From NCBI GenBank assembly GCA_964035015.1, contig OZ036002.1, positions 15,743,881 through 15,807,880 of the forward strand: a stretch of 64,000 nucleotides of DNA. Direction: 5' to 3'. Position 1 is the first letter of the stretch, and the number at the start of each line of letters is the position of its first letter. This document shows positions 55,015 through 64,000 of the stretch, in pieces. Under the pieces are notes generated by a model. The model saw nothing but the letters and a program-made list of their open reading frames with translations. It was not told the origin of the DNA and did no database searches. This stretch comes from Corallium rubrum. Lineage: Eukaryota; Cnidaria; Anthozoa; Scleralcyonacea; Coralliidae. Position numbers and translations under genes: made by a program.

Positions 55015-55247
55015 GCGTTGATTGGTTCGTACTGTTGTTCTGAGGTGGCTGGGGAGTTTGTGTGGCGACCAGGGATATTAACTCGTGCTGTAAAGGAAGG
55101 TCGCTGGCTGCTTTTGGAAGATATCGACTGCGCGCCAATGGACGTTGTATCTATTTTAATTCCATTACTGGAGTCTAGAACGTTATCCATTCTGGGAAAA
55201 GGGAACATTCAGGCTTCTCCGGGATTTCAGCTTTTTGCAACACAAAG
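55015..55247 (+). CDS. MDN1: Midasin exon, rest of the AAA1 module
   Basis: Acceptor TTTTCTAG, donor AAAG|GTATTC; enters in phase 0 and leaves with two bases of a codon. Encodes GSYCCSEVAGEFVWRPGIL, Walker B LLLEDIDCAPMDVVS (Glu at 55117, Asp at 55120 and 55126) and PGFQLFATQR, the sensor-like region. Walker A and B of AAA1 are thus split between exons. All match the midasin family closely. Confidence 0.93.
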
Positions 55248-56023
55248 GTATTCACTATTATCTGACTATGACACACAATTTTTTTATATACATGTATTAT
55301 TGAAGTGACTATGAAGTGAAAAACACCTCGGCATTTATTTTCTTTTGATGAACAGTTCAAGAGCGTGACAGGAGCATTCACCAAAAAGTTTAAGAGAATC
55401 TGACGTGCAGTCTTTGAGCTATGAACTTTTGAAGTTTTTGACAGCTATTTCATTTCTGGATAAATTTGTGCTGTTCTAACGTACGCAGATGGACAACTAT
55501 GCATACTACAGTTCCCGCGGTTTGAGCTTGGACACGCGTAATGTAAACCTACTTGTTTGGCGTGGGAAAATAACACGTTGATAAGCGGAAACTGTGATGC
55601 TTCTAAGGTCAAACGTTATTATTTGGCGTCTTTGTTGACATCGCGCCTTCCACAAAACAAAGAATAAAATTTCGCCGTGTGTATGCGCCTCCTTTCTCAA
55701 TAGATCTATCAATTGTTACGCTTTGAAAATCGACCCTAAGCGATTTTCCGCTCGGTCACTCTTCCCGACAGTTCACATTCTTTAATATTAATGCGTCTAA
55801 ACAATATCGTTTGACCTTAGAAACATCACCTGTTCAAGCTCAACCCGGAACCGTAGTAAGAACAATGGATTTTCCTTCACTCGAATTTTCCTTCACCCAA
55901 AATCCTTAGAACCTGCTATGTATGTAATCGAGTGAAATGCCCAGTATTACTTATAATATACCCAATTCTCTCCTGGCATTTCCACCTTATTATATACAGA
56001 ACTCGCGATCAAGCTCTCGGCAA
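55248..56023. other. MDN1 intron, first part
   Basis: No gene. 55879-55955 holds CACTCGAATTTTCCTTCACC and ATCGAGTGAAATGCCCAG, a block shared with the Helitron copy at 51.8 kb and in part with 60987. Confidence 0.5.
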
Positions 56024-56190
56024 CCCCCTCCATGGCTCAGTGGTCAGAGCATTGCACTAGAATCGCAAGGTCGTGGGTTCAATTCCTGCCGGAAGGCCTG
56101 TGTAGTTGCATTTTTCGCAACTGGTCCCGGTTTGGTCTTAAAATGTATATATTCTACACTCGAATTTTCCTTCACCCAAAATTTTAGTAA
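56024..56190 (+). mobile_element. tRNA-derived SINE
   Basis: The head (56024-56096) has a good A box (TGGCTCAGTGGTCAGAGCA) and B box (GGTTCAATTCC) at tRNA spacing, with an anticodon-like loop CTAGAAT. It is followed by an unrelated tail through GGTCCCGGTTTGGTC. A mature tRNA is unlikely because the acceptor stem does not pair. Confidence 0.6.
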
Positions 56191-56254
56191 CAATGATCTA
56201 TTTGCGCACGTAAGAAGGCATTGTTGCTGAGAAGCCTAAATTTATCCAAGAACG

Positions 56255-56816
56255 AACTTGAGGGTGATTACATTACATAACCGGGCTAGCCCGCGTCCTA
56301 TATAAATTGTATGTTTTTCAAAGTTTCGATTACATGGCGAGCGGGCTAGCCCGGTTTGCCGGGTTCCCGGTTGTCACAACGGTGTAATCATTTCGTCCCG
56401 GCAAACCAGGCTGAAAAACTGTTGAACTCGCTTCGATACGCTTTCATTTACTTGTCTGTGTGAATAAAGTGTGTTTTGTGATCGTAGCGAAGACTTAATA
56501 GATTAATTAGTCTTCGTGATAACTGCAATCTTTTTATAAATAAGTTTTGTGGAAACACCACGTAGAGTTTACATACTGTATGTTTACGTGGTGTTTCCAC
56601 AAAACTTATTTATATGACTTTATCGGCATGAAAACGTTCAAAGAATTAATTGCAATCTTTTTATTTACGATCGGCTTACAAAAGGTTGCGTCGACATAAA
56701 TAATAGGTAGACTAATTAATGTAAAACTGAAGTAAAACTAACGTAACTTTGCCCTTATTTACGTGATAATTGCGAATTTTGGCCTGAAATCATCCACGTC
56801 AATTCAAAACTTACCC
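56255..56816 (-). mobile_element. MITE family C, inverted copy in MDN1 intron
   Basis: Shares GCGGGCTAGCCCGGTTTGCC, CTGAAAAACTGTTGAACTCG and the ATTAGTCTTCGTG region with 22398-22870 in opposite orientation. It is interrupted by a 77-bp palindrome at 56537-56613. Confidence 0.55.
56537..56613. repeat. 77-bp palindrome nested in the family C element
   Basis: AAATAAGTTTTGTGGAAACA followed by CCACGTA, then the inverse; arms of about 30 bp around a TACATACTGTATGT core. The other family C copy lacks it, so it is a later insertion or inverted duplication. Confidence 0.7.
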
Positions 56817-56872
56817 GGGTATAAGGTGGCCCCATACAGTTTCTTGAAAAGTGGAAAACACACGTTCTAGAT

Positions 56873-57332
56873 CCAAAATCTTGTACATTGATATTTTGTT
56901 AGAAGAATGAAACTAAGAAATTGTAACGAAAAAGTGTGTAACTGGTTGATATGGCAACAATGACGTTTCAAAATGGCTGCTAAGTGAACTCCAATTTTTG
57001 TTTTATTAAAAGTTTTTTTCTAGTATGAGTGATCGTTGGGCCAATTTAAAAAAAAATTCTGTAGATCCAAAAAATTTTTTTATTAAGAATAATCACGGTT
57101 TTTGTTATTTGAAAAATTTTGCATCTGCAGATTTTCTTTAAATTTGGCCTATTGACTACTCGTGCTAGAAGAAAACTTCTAATAAAATGAAAGTCGTCGC
57201 GGTTTTTCCAAACTAGTTTAAACGCAAATTAGCAGCCATTTTGAAACGTCATTGTTGCCATAGCAACCACGGTTGCGCACTTTTTCGTTTCAGTTTCCAA
57301 TTCTAACAAAATATCAATGTACAAGATTTTGG
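56873..57332. mobile_element. Foldback element of 460 bp in MDN1 intron
   Basis: Arms of about 110 bp: CCAAAATCTTGTACATTGAT then ATTTTGTTAGAA, and an inner ATGGCAACAATGACGTTTCA block, inverted at the right. No coding capacity. Confidence 0.7.
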
Positions 57333-57538
57333 GTCTGTGTCCATGTGATCACTCCCTTTGAGAGTTCATATAGCTCGAAGACTATACGCCAGATTCTTTG
57401 GAAATTTTTAGCACGTGCGCCTGCCTTTCTCTTCTGTATGTTAAAATAAAAAAGTGCCAACGAGTTGTTTTCACTTCATAGAAACTTTAACAAGAGGGCA
57501 CTCAAGAGACTGCATATACCTCCGCCAGCGAGTTATTA

Positions 57539-58021
57539 GGTCTGTGCTAAACGTCGCATAATTTAATCCAGCCGAATTTAATTTTTAATTGTTTGAATTT
57601 TCTTCGACTGCGACGCATAAGTCGATTAAATTCGACACACGAATTCCGCTTTTACCCATAATTCTTGCAGTCCGAACAATAGATAATGCCTCATTTGCAA
57701 TCATTCGGAAGTAAATTTGGTTTGTTTGTCCGCATTTTATTCTATAAATAGCAGCTCTTAAATTCGTGTGAGTGAGACGGATAATGCGAGGATAATGCGT
57801 GTTCGAGGCACACGTCGAATTATCGTCGCGTCGAATAAAATGTTTCTCTTCTGTGTGTGACAATTCGGCGCCATGTTTCCAAGAAGTCGTTTTCAGAAGT
57901 AAAAACAATTAAATTCGCCTGAAATTCGACGTTTAACTCGACGTCGCATTACCGACGAAGTTAATTTGAATTAAATTCGTCTGAATTAAATTCGTCTATT
58001 GTGCGACGTTTAGCGCAGGCC
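57539..58021. mobile_element. Harbinger-type MITE family B, TTA target duplication
   Basis: 483 bp; ends GGTCTGTGCTAAACGTCGCA and the inverse of GGCCTGCGCTAAACGTCGCA. TTA at 57536-57538 is repeated at 58022-58024. Sub-terminal GAATTAAATTCGTC motifs. Reference copy for the decayed one at 1962-2274. Confidence 0.75.
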
Positions 58022-59045
58022 TTAGAGATGTTTAGAAAGAAAACAAGCCATCTCGCTAACCAGGCTAGCTTACGAGAGCTACACGTACACATGTGTGAAT
58101 GAATAAAATGCTTGATTGCACTCGTATTAATTCTGCAAAAATGTTTGTATAAAATAAGGATAATGAGCACAATCAAGCAATTGTCTTTTTTCATTTCTTC
58201 TACACGGAGAATCTTGTGGTCAGATTTTTACGGAATTCACATTCAATTTTTAACCAAATTAAACCAACATGTAATGGCTTGGTCTGTGCAGTACTTTGTG
58301 AGTTATGCTGGTTCAGTCGAGAAATGAATTACTTTGAAATAGAACTCCCTTCAATATAGTGTTTGAAAATGTTACTGGTTTTACAATAAATTACATCATT
58401 ATTCTCGTATTTTATGCCGTCAAGCGGAATTTTCTGTTTAATTTTGACGTCATATCGACAAAATCAGGTCGAAATATAAATTGCGCAGCAGCGCAGGCGA
58501 CGAGCATGTGCCTGACAACCGTAACCCTTGATTACAGTCAGGGGAAATTCAATCCAATTTCCCTAGAGCCTACCCTGCGAGTTGTGGGTACGAGGTTATA
58601 GTTCTCCGCCTTAGACGGATGGCTTGCTGGTCTTTGTGTTGGAAGAGGTACCGTTGGTCGGTGGCCGTGTTTTGATTGGTGAAACTGAATTATGTGACAG
58701 AACACGATATCCAGAGCAGAAGCAAGCGATGACAACGAACCGTTTGATAAATCAGGCTAGATGGCGGGAGTACAAATATAGTAAGGTTTGAATACTGCCG
58801 AAATTATGGAACGTTAGTTTCTAACGTTTCGAGCCTTCGCTCGAAACGTTAGAAACTACGTTCAATATTTTCGGCAGTACTCAAACCTTACTATATTCCA
58901 ATTTGTATTTCAACACTGCCTACGCAGCACACTACTTTTATTTCACTGTTTAGATGGTGGCAGGTCTGCTGTGACTGGGTTGTGAAAACCAGTAAAAATA
59001 ATTTAATTCACAAAATATATGAAACTTTTTCTTCATGTTTTTTAG
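58022..59045. other. MDN1 intron, last part
   Basis: Unique sequence plus the palindrome at 58771-58907. Small frames have no domain. Confidence 0.5.
58771..58907. mobile_element. Palindromic MITE of about 137 bp
   Basis: TAGTAAGGTTTGAATACTGC and TTTCTAACGTTTCGAGC, then the inverse after a four-base CTTC loop. Arms of about 60 bp with a few mismatches. Confidence 0.7.
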
Positions 59046-59154
59046 AGTTGGATTGCGTGGAGGCTTCAAAGGATTCAATTCCGAGTCTTCGATGTTGGAC
59101 CATTTATGGTCTAAAGTTCATATTGAACCATTAAACAAAGACGAACTTCAGATG
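59046..59154 (+). CDS. MDN1: Midasin exon between AAA1 and AAA2
   Basis: Acceptor TTTTTTAG, donor CAGATG|GTATGT. The first base completes the Arg codon begun in the previous exon, and the exon leaves in phase 0. Encodes VGLRGGFKGFNSESSMLDHL then WSKVHIEPLNKDELQM, matching the midasin segment after the AAA1 ATPase core. The donor is about 50 bp before the large intronic satellite. Confidence 0.9.
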
Positions 59155-59196
59155 GTATGTTGTTGTTGTTGCTTTTGTTCGTGTTGGTGTTGGTGT

Positions 59197-60608
59197 TGGT
59201 GTTTTGTGTTTTGTGTTTTGTGTTTTGTGTTTTGTGTTTTGTGTTTTGTGTTTTGTGTTTTGTGTTTTGTGTTTTGTGTTTTGTGTTTTGTGTTTTGTGT
59301 TTTGTGTTTTGTGTTTTGTGTTTTGTGTTTTGTGTTTTGTGTTTTGTGTTTTGTGTTTTGTGTTTTGTGTTTTGTGTTTTGTGTTTTGTGTTTTGTGTTT
59401 TGTGTTTTGTGTTTTGTGTTTTGTGTTTTGTGTTTTGTGTTTTGTGTTTTGTGTTTTGTGTTTTGTGTTTTGTGTTTTGTGTTTTGTGTTTTGTGTTTTG
59501 TGTTTTGTGTTTTGTGTTTTGTGTTTTGTGTTTTGTGTTTTGTGTTTTGTGTTTTGTGTTTTGTGTTTTGTGTTTTGTGTTTTGTGTTTTGTGTTTTGTG
59601 TTTTGTGTTTTGTGTTTTGTGTTTTGTGTTTTGTGTTTTGTGTTTTGTGTTTTGTGTTTTGTGTTTTGTGTTTTGTGTTTTGTGTTTTGTGTTTGTGTTT
59701 TGTGTTTTGTGTTTTGTGTTTTGTGTTTTGTGTTTTGTGTTTTGTGTTTTGTGTTTTGTGTTTTGTGTTTTGTGTTTTGTGTTTTGTGTTTTGTGTTTTG
59801 TGTTTTGTGTTTTGTGTTTTGTGTTTTGTGTTTTGTGTTTTGTGTTTTGTGTTTTGTGTTTTGTGTTTTGTGTTTTGTGTTTTGTGTTTTGTGTTTTGTG
59901 TTTTGTGTTTTGTGTTTTGTGTTTTGTGTTTTGTGTTTTGTGTTTTGTGTTTTGTGTTTTGTGTTTTGTGTTTTGTGTTTTGTGGTTTTGTGGTTTTGTG
60001 GTTTTGTGGTTTTGTGGTTTTGTGGTTTTGTGGTTTTGTGGTTTTGTGGTTTTGTGGTTTTGTGGTTTTGTGGTTTTGTGGTTTTGTGGTTTTGTGGTTT
60101 TGTGGTTTTGTGGTTTTGTGGTTTGTGGTTTTGTGGTTTTGTGGTTTGTGGTTTGTGGTTTGTGGTTTGTGGTTTGTGGTTTGTGGTTTGTGGTTTGTGG
60201 TTTGTGGTTTGTGGTTTGTGGTTTGTGGTTTGTGGTTTGTGGTTTGTGGTTTGTGGTTTGTGGTTTGTGGTTTGTGGTTTGTGGTTTGTGGTTTGTGGTT
60301 TGTGGTTTGTGGTTTGTGGTTTGTGGTTTGTGGTTTGTGGTTTGCGGTTTGCGGTTTGCGGTTTGCGGTTTGCGGTTTGCGGTTTGCGGTTTGCGGTTTG
60401 CGGTTTGCGGTTTGCGGTTTGCGGTTTGCGGTTTGCGGTTTGCGGTTTGCGGTTTGCGGTTTGCGGTTTGCGGTTTGCGGTTTGCGGTTTGCGGTTTGCG
60501 GTTTGCGGTTTGCGGTTTGCGGTTTGCGGTTTGCGGTTTGCGGTTTGCGGTTTGCGGTTTGCGGTTTGTGATTGGCGGTCGGCGTTGGCGTTGGCGTTGG
60601 CGTTGGCG
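59197..60608 (+). repeat. Phased T/G-rich satellite in an MDN1 intron
   Basis: Successive homogeneous blocks: a short TTGGTG start; TTTTGTG heptamers to about 59980 (one 6-bp unit near 59690); TTTTGTGG octamers to about 60122; TTTGTGG heptamers to about 60340; TTTGCGG heptamers to about 60568; then a few TTGGCG. Each block differs from the next by one base change or indel. The + strand has almost no A or C outside the last block. Long frames on both strands come from the repeat. Confidence 0.95.
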
Positions 60609-61312
60609 TTTTTTTTATCTACTGCGCATGCTCTCGTGCTGTTAACACGGAATGAAACGACAAGTGACGACAAACCACCGAAGCTTATGATCAAAGCCAA
60701 AATAACTACCGTACACCAAGTATTTTGTAACTCAAGGCTAACGGCCAATGTTGTAGTTGTTTAAAACGAAGGAGCGAAAGATATGCAAGAAGAGAACGTT
60801 TTTTTACAAATTCATTAAGTATTTTAGTATTAATAAGCGATTTGCACGATGACGTTAAATGCGTTGTGTGACTACAACTACCAGAATGCTTTGCTAGGAT
60901 CCTAGTGCTGGTAAATGGAGGATACTGGCAAAGCATTCTGGTAGTTGTAGTCACCCAACGCTATTTTACGTCTATATAACTAATATTTCCTTCACCCAAA
61001 ATCCTTAGACCATGCTATTTTACGTCATTGTGCAAATGGCTTATTGTAGTAAATGTTTAATTGTGATCTACCAGGCGTTGTTGGAATGACGACAAAAGGT
61101 TTTTAATAAACTCGTTAAACGATTTCATATATCAGACATGCCAATTGGTATGGCTATCGTGTCTAACATGTGTTTAGCAGATCAAGCTTCGTAAACTGAC
61201 AGTGTGGCGGTGCTTCGCCGAATGGAAACGGATGACCCTCTTTTAAGAAAATAGAATCAGCTTTATGGCAAGCACAATGTGGAAAACCTGTGGTGGCTCA
61301 CAAGCAAAATAT
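60609..61312. other. MDN1 intron, unique sequence plus a MITE
   Basis: No gene; the MITE at 60851-60972 is listed separately. Confidence 0.5.
60851..60972. mobile_element. MITE of 122 bp
   Basis: GTGACTACAACTACCAGAAT then GCTTTGC, inverted at the right; outer GACGT ends; arms of about 45 bp. Confidence 0.7.
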
Positions 61313-62069
61313 GGGCATAGGGTAAAACATGGACTGGACTATTTTTTGGACTATTTTTGGACTATTTTTCGACCATTTTGGACCTTATTTTTTTATCTGA
61401 ATTTTTTGGGTAAAAACGTAACAAAGCATGTAGCAGTGATAAGAAACTAAGAGGAGATATGGTAAGTTGTACGTATACATGTCGAGCTTGGTGTAATGTA
61501 ACAGACAAGTTGTCTGCAAAACAACGGACAAGCTCAATGCTCGGACGAACGTCCAGGACATGCATTTCGAGATATCTCTTCTGAGTTTGTTATCACTGCA
61601 TGCTATATGTTTTGTTACGTTTACTAAGAAGATTAGTTAGCCTCTGGGCTAGAGACATCTTCTCTTTCGTATGCCGCGCGCGCCGCAAAATACAACCGAA
61701 CGACGATATTCGACACCTAATTTACATTGCAGAGCCATGCAGAGTTTAACAGAAATTCAAAACTGTTTGCTCTACTAAATGCTTTTGAATTTGGTAGTAA
61801 AATAAGTCGATACAAGTATCGCGAGACACACGTTGTTTATAGGCATAGATATACGCGGATAAAGTTACAAGTCAAGAGATAAAAATTCTGTGGCTTTGGT
61901 CATTGTTATTAAACTATACTATAGTCTAATAACAATGTAGAGTTTTCACCCAAAAAATTGAGATGAAAAATAAGGCAAATGAGACATAAAAATTGATCCC
62001 AAAAATAGTCAAAAAAATGGTCCAAAAATAGTCCAAAAAATAGTCCAGTCCATGTTTTACCCTATGCCC
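61313..62069. mobile_element. 757-bp foldback element with 7-bp target duplication
   Basis: Ends GGGCATAGGGTAAAACATGG and complement; arms of about 115-125 bp with repeated GGACTATTTTT. AAAATAT at 61306-61312 is repeated at 62070-62076. The interior is non-coding. Confidence 0.75.
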
Positions 62070-62426
62070 AAAATATGCTATTAATGTCGACGGTAAATGA
62101 GAAAATTAATAGACAGTCAAATGTCCGTGACGGGCTATGTCATGCAACATTTGTGCCATAAATGTGCAAATATTTCCCCCTAGTTTTTACTATATGCATT
62201 CATATGTCTTGATGAACAACCAATGTATAGTTGCTTTAATGATTTTGCCCAGCATTGCTGGACATCTTCATTTATTAACTTGCAAACAGTGTTTTACCTT
62301 TGTAAATACAATGTTGTTACAACTACACGATTACTGGTACATTATTGTTTTTACCCTTGTAGCTATAGACATTAAACGCAGTAGATACATGCACGCCTGG
62401 ATGTACTTATTTTTGTTGGTGTAAGC

Positions 62427-62526
62427 TGTTGGTGTTGGTGTTGGTGTTGGTGTTGGTGTTGGTGTTGGTGTTGGTGTTGGTGTTGGTGTTGGTGTTGGTG
62501 TTGGTGTTGGTGTTGGTGTTGGTGTT
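62427..62526 (+). repeat. (TTGGTG)n hexanucleotide array
   Basis: About 16 perfect units in the MDN1 intron, about 170 bp before the next exon. The same hexamer occurs as the start of the satellite at 59197. Confidence 0.95.
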
Positions 62527-62695
62527 AGTGGTAGTATTGAACAGGTGTCGCTGTTGCCATGAGACCATTGCACGCAACTAATTATGAAAGGAACGTGCCC
62601 ATGGTAGCATTTGTACAGTGATAAACATTACTCTCAAAATAACTCTATTTACCCCACCGAACCACCTTAATCCTTTGTTTAACATTTTCTCATAG

Positions 62696-63548
62696 GTAGT
62701 CCGGACAAGATTTCCAAACCTAGAACCTCTTACCAACAAACTCGTCGACATTTTTTCCATGCTCTCGTCCGATTTCAGAATGATTTCTGAGGCAGATACC
62801 AAATTGAGCCGCTTGTCACTGAATAAGCGCTTGTCAACAGTGCGCGACTTTGTCAAATGGTGCACAAGGGTCGATACTTTGAGCGCAGCGAGTCACACAA
62901 ATGTCACCGCTCAGGACATTTTCTTAGAAGCTCTGGATTGTTTTTGTGCTACGTTTCCAGACGCCAGCAATCGTCTTTCTGTGGCAGTTGCTATCGGGGC
63001 GAAACTGAACATGAACGAGGCCAAAGTCGAGTTTGTCTGCAATCGTTATAAGCCAGCGATACATGTAGCTCCATTGTCTTTTACCGTCGGTCGGATTACA
63101 TTAAATCGCAAGAACGACGAAACCGGTTTGGCGAACGCTTCAGATGCACGTTTTGCTTTCACGAGACACTCGTTGGTTCTACTCGAGTCTGTTGCTGTGT
63201 GTGTGTCTCAGAATGAGCCGGTGCTTTTGGTCGGGGAGACTGGAACTGGAAAAACGTCGGTGATACAGTACCTGGCGTCCCTGTGTGATCATACTTTGAC
63301 GGTTGTGAACATGAGTCAGCAGAGTGACTCCACCGATCTGATTGGCGGATTTAAACCAATGGAAATGAAGCAGTTGGTTGCGCCTTTCAGGGCAGAGTTT
63401 GAGAAGCTTTTTTGCAAGTCGTTTTCGAGAAAGCAGAATGCAAGTTTCCTGACACATGTGCAGCAGTGTTTTGGAAAGGGAAAATGGGAGCTGTTATTTA
63501 ATCTGATGCTGCATTCACAAGGCGCTGCTTTAGAGAAATTTTCCAAAT
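62696..63548 (+). CDS. MDN1: Midasin exon with the start of AAA2
   Basis: Acceptor TCTCATAG, donor AAAT|GTAAGC; enters in phase 0, leaves after one base of a codon. Encodes VVRTRFPNLEPLTNKLVDIF, RLSTVRDFVKWCTRVD and DIFLEALDCFC. The AAA2 Walker A motif GETGTGKTS lies at 63233-63259, followed by VVNMSQQSDSTDLIGGFKPM and FCKSFSRKQNASFL. These are hallmark midasin segments in the right order. The rest of this roughly 5000-residue protein lies beyond the window. Confidence 0.93.
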
Positions 63549-63589
63549 GTAAGCCTCCTTGTGTTTATCTTATTTGTTAGGGCAGGACA

Positions 63590-64000
63590 AGGCAAGAGTG
63601 GAGTGGAATGGAATAAAATATATTGGATTTGAGTGGAATGGAGTAGAGTCGAGTGGAATGAAATGGATGGGAACGGGAATGACTAGACTAGACTAGACCA
63701 GACCAGACCAGACCAGACCAGACCAGACCAGACCAGACCAGACCAGACCAGACCAGACCAGACCAGACCAGACTAGACTAGACTAGACTAGACTAGACTA
63801 GACTAGACTAGACTAGACTAGACGCACCTAGAAGCCCCTAGAAGCCTTGAGACGAATAGAATAGAGTGAAACAGAATACAATAAAATGCAATGGAACACA
63901 ATAGAACACAAAAGAATACAATTAATGGAATGCAATAGACTACAATTTAATACAATGGAATACAATTTAGTACAATAGAATACAATGGAGTAGAATAGAA
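63590..64000 (+). repeat. Pentanucleotide satellite, GGAAT/AGACC/AGACT types
   Basis: Degenerate GTGGAATGGA-like units lead into AGACT then AGACC (about 63697-63770) and AGACT again (to about 63825), then AGAATACAAT-like degenerate units to the window edge. It occupies the next MDN1 intron and continues outside. Confidence 0.85.

Noticed and set aside
56024-56096. Functional tRNA gene
   Set aside because: A and B boxes are present but the acceptor stem does not pair, and unrelated sequence follows directly; a SINE head fits better.
59035-60764. Open frames of about 535-545 codons on both strands
   Set aside because: They are translations of the T/G-rich satellite (Phe-Cys-Val-Leu or Asn-Thr-Lys-His repeats). 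Only 59046-59154 inside the region is a real MDN1 exon, and it has its own donor site.

Overview
The window is eukaryotic and almost certainly from a marine invertebrate. A cnidarian, probably an anthozoan, is the best guess. The reasons are the AT-rich sequence, GT-AG introns, one conserved nuclear gene broken by repeat-filled introns, and a dense mix of animal-type transposons. These include a THAP/YqaJ two-gene DNA transposon, an OTU + Rep + Pif1 + endonuclease Helitron, CR1-like and R4/Dong-like LINEs, a tRNA-derived SINE and many foldback MITEs. There are no bacterial operons, no rRNA and no CRISPR array. The taxon is inference; a sponge, hemichordate or other invertebrate is not excluded.

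Layout. 1-1471 is a 10-bp minisatellite that runs in from the left. 1472-7958 holds only MITEs and a dispersed repeat. 7959-12752 is a complete, terminally repeated DNA transposon, best matched to the ISL2EU group as I remember it. It has two convergent genes: a SAP-SWIM-YqaJ-PHD nuclease on + and a THAP-HTH-DDE transposase on -. 14019-14613 is a TACGAC array. 15661-20143 is a pile of retroelement debris: an LTR-type polyprotein tail, then a frameshifted LINE whose 5' end abuts a (TTA)n tract. 20144-28270 is non-coding repeats, including a diverged tandem segmental duplication. 29125-35953 is a decayed Helitron polyprotein containing three younger insertions whose empty sites can be read from the host coding frame: a 51-bp element with an 8-bp target duplication, a 1002-bp non-autonomous Helitron placed between A and T, and a 268-bp TA-flanked MITE. 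36400-51640 is palindromes, MITEs, a CR1-like 3' end carrying a nested MITE, an element with a 9-bp target duplication, a second copy of the non-autonomous Helitron, an unrecognised ORF cluster and one decayed multi-exon gene.

The one host gene identified with confidence is midasin (MDN1, yeast Rea1), the AAA+ ATPase that remodels pre-60S ribosomes. Four exons on + (52924-53799, 55015-55247, 59046-59154, 62696-63548) join in phase and encode the N-terminal region, the AAA1 module and the start of AAA2. The first coding segment lies left of 52924 and was not found; the rest of the gene continues past the window. Its introns are loaded with MITEs, a SINE and a 1.37-kb array of 7/8-bp T/G-rich repeats built from successive homogeneous blocks. 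A third copy of the non-autonomous Helitron ends only 44 bp before the first visible exon.

Most long open frames here are translations of satellites and are not genes. Apart from MDN1 and the transposon proteins, no host protein is identified with confidence.
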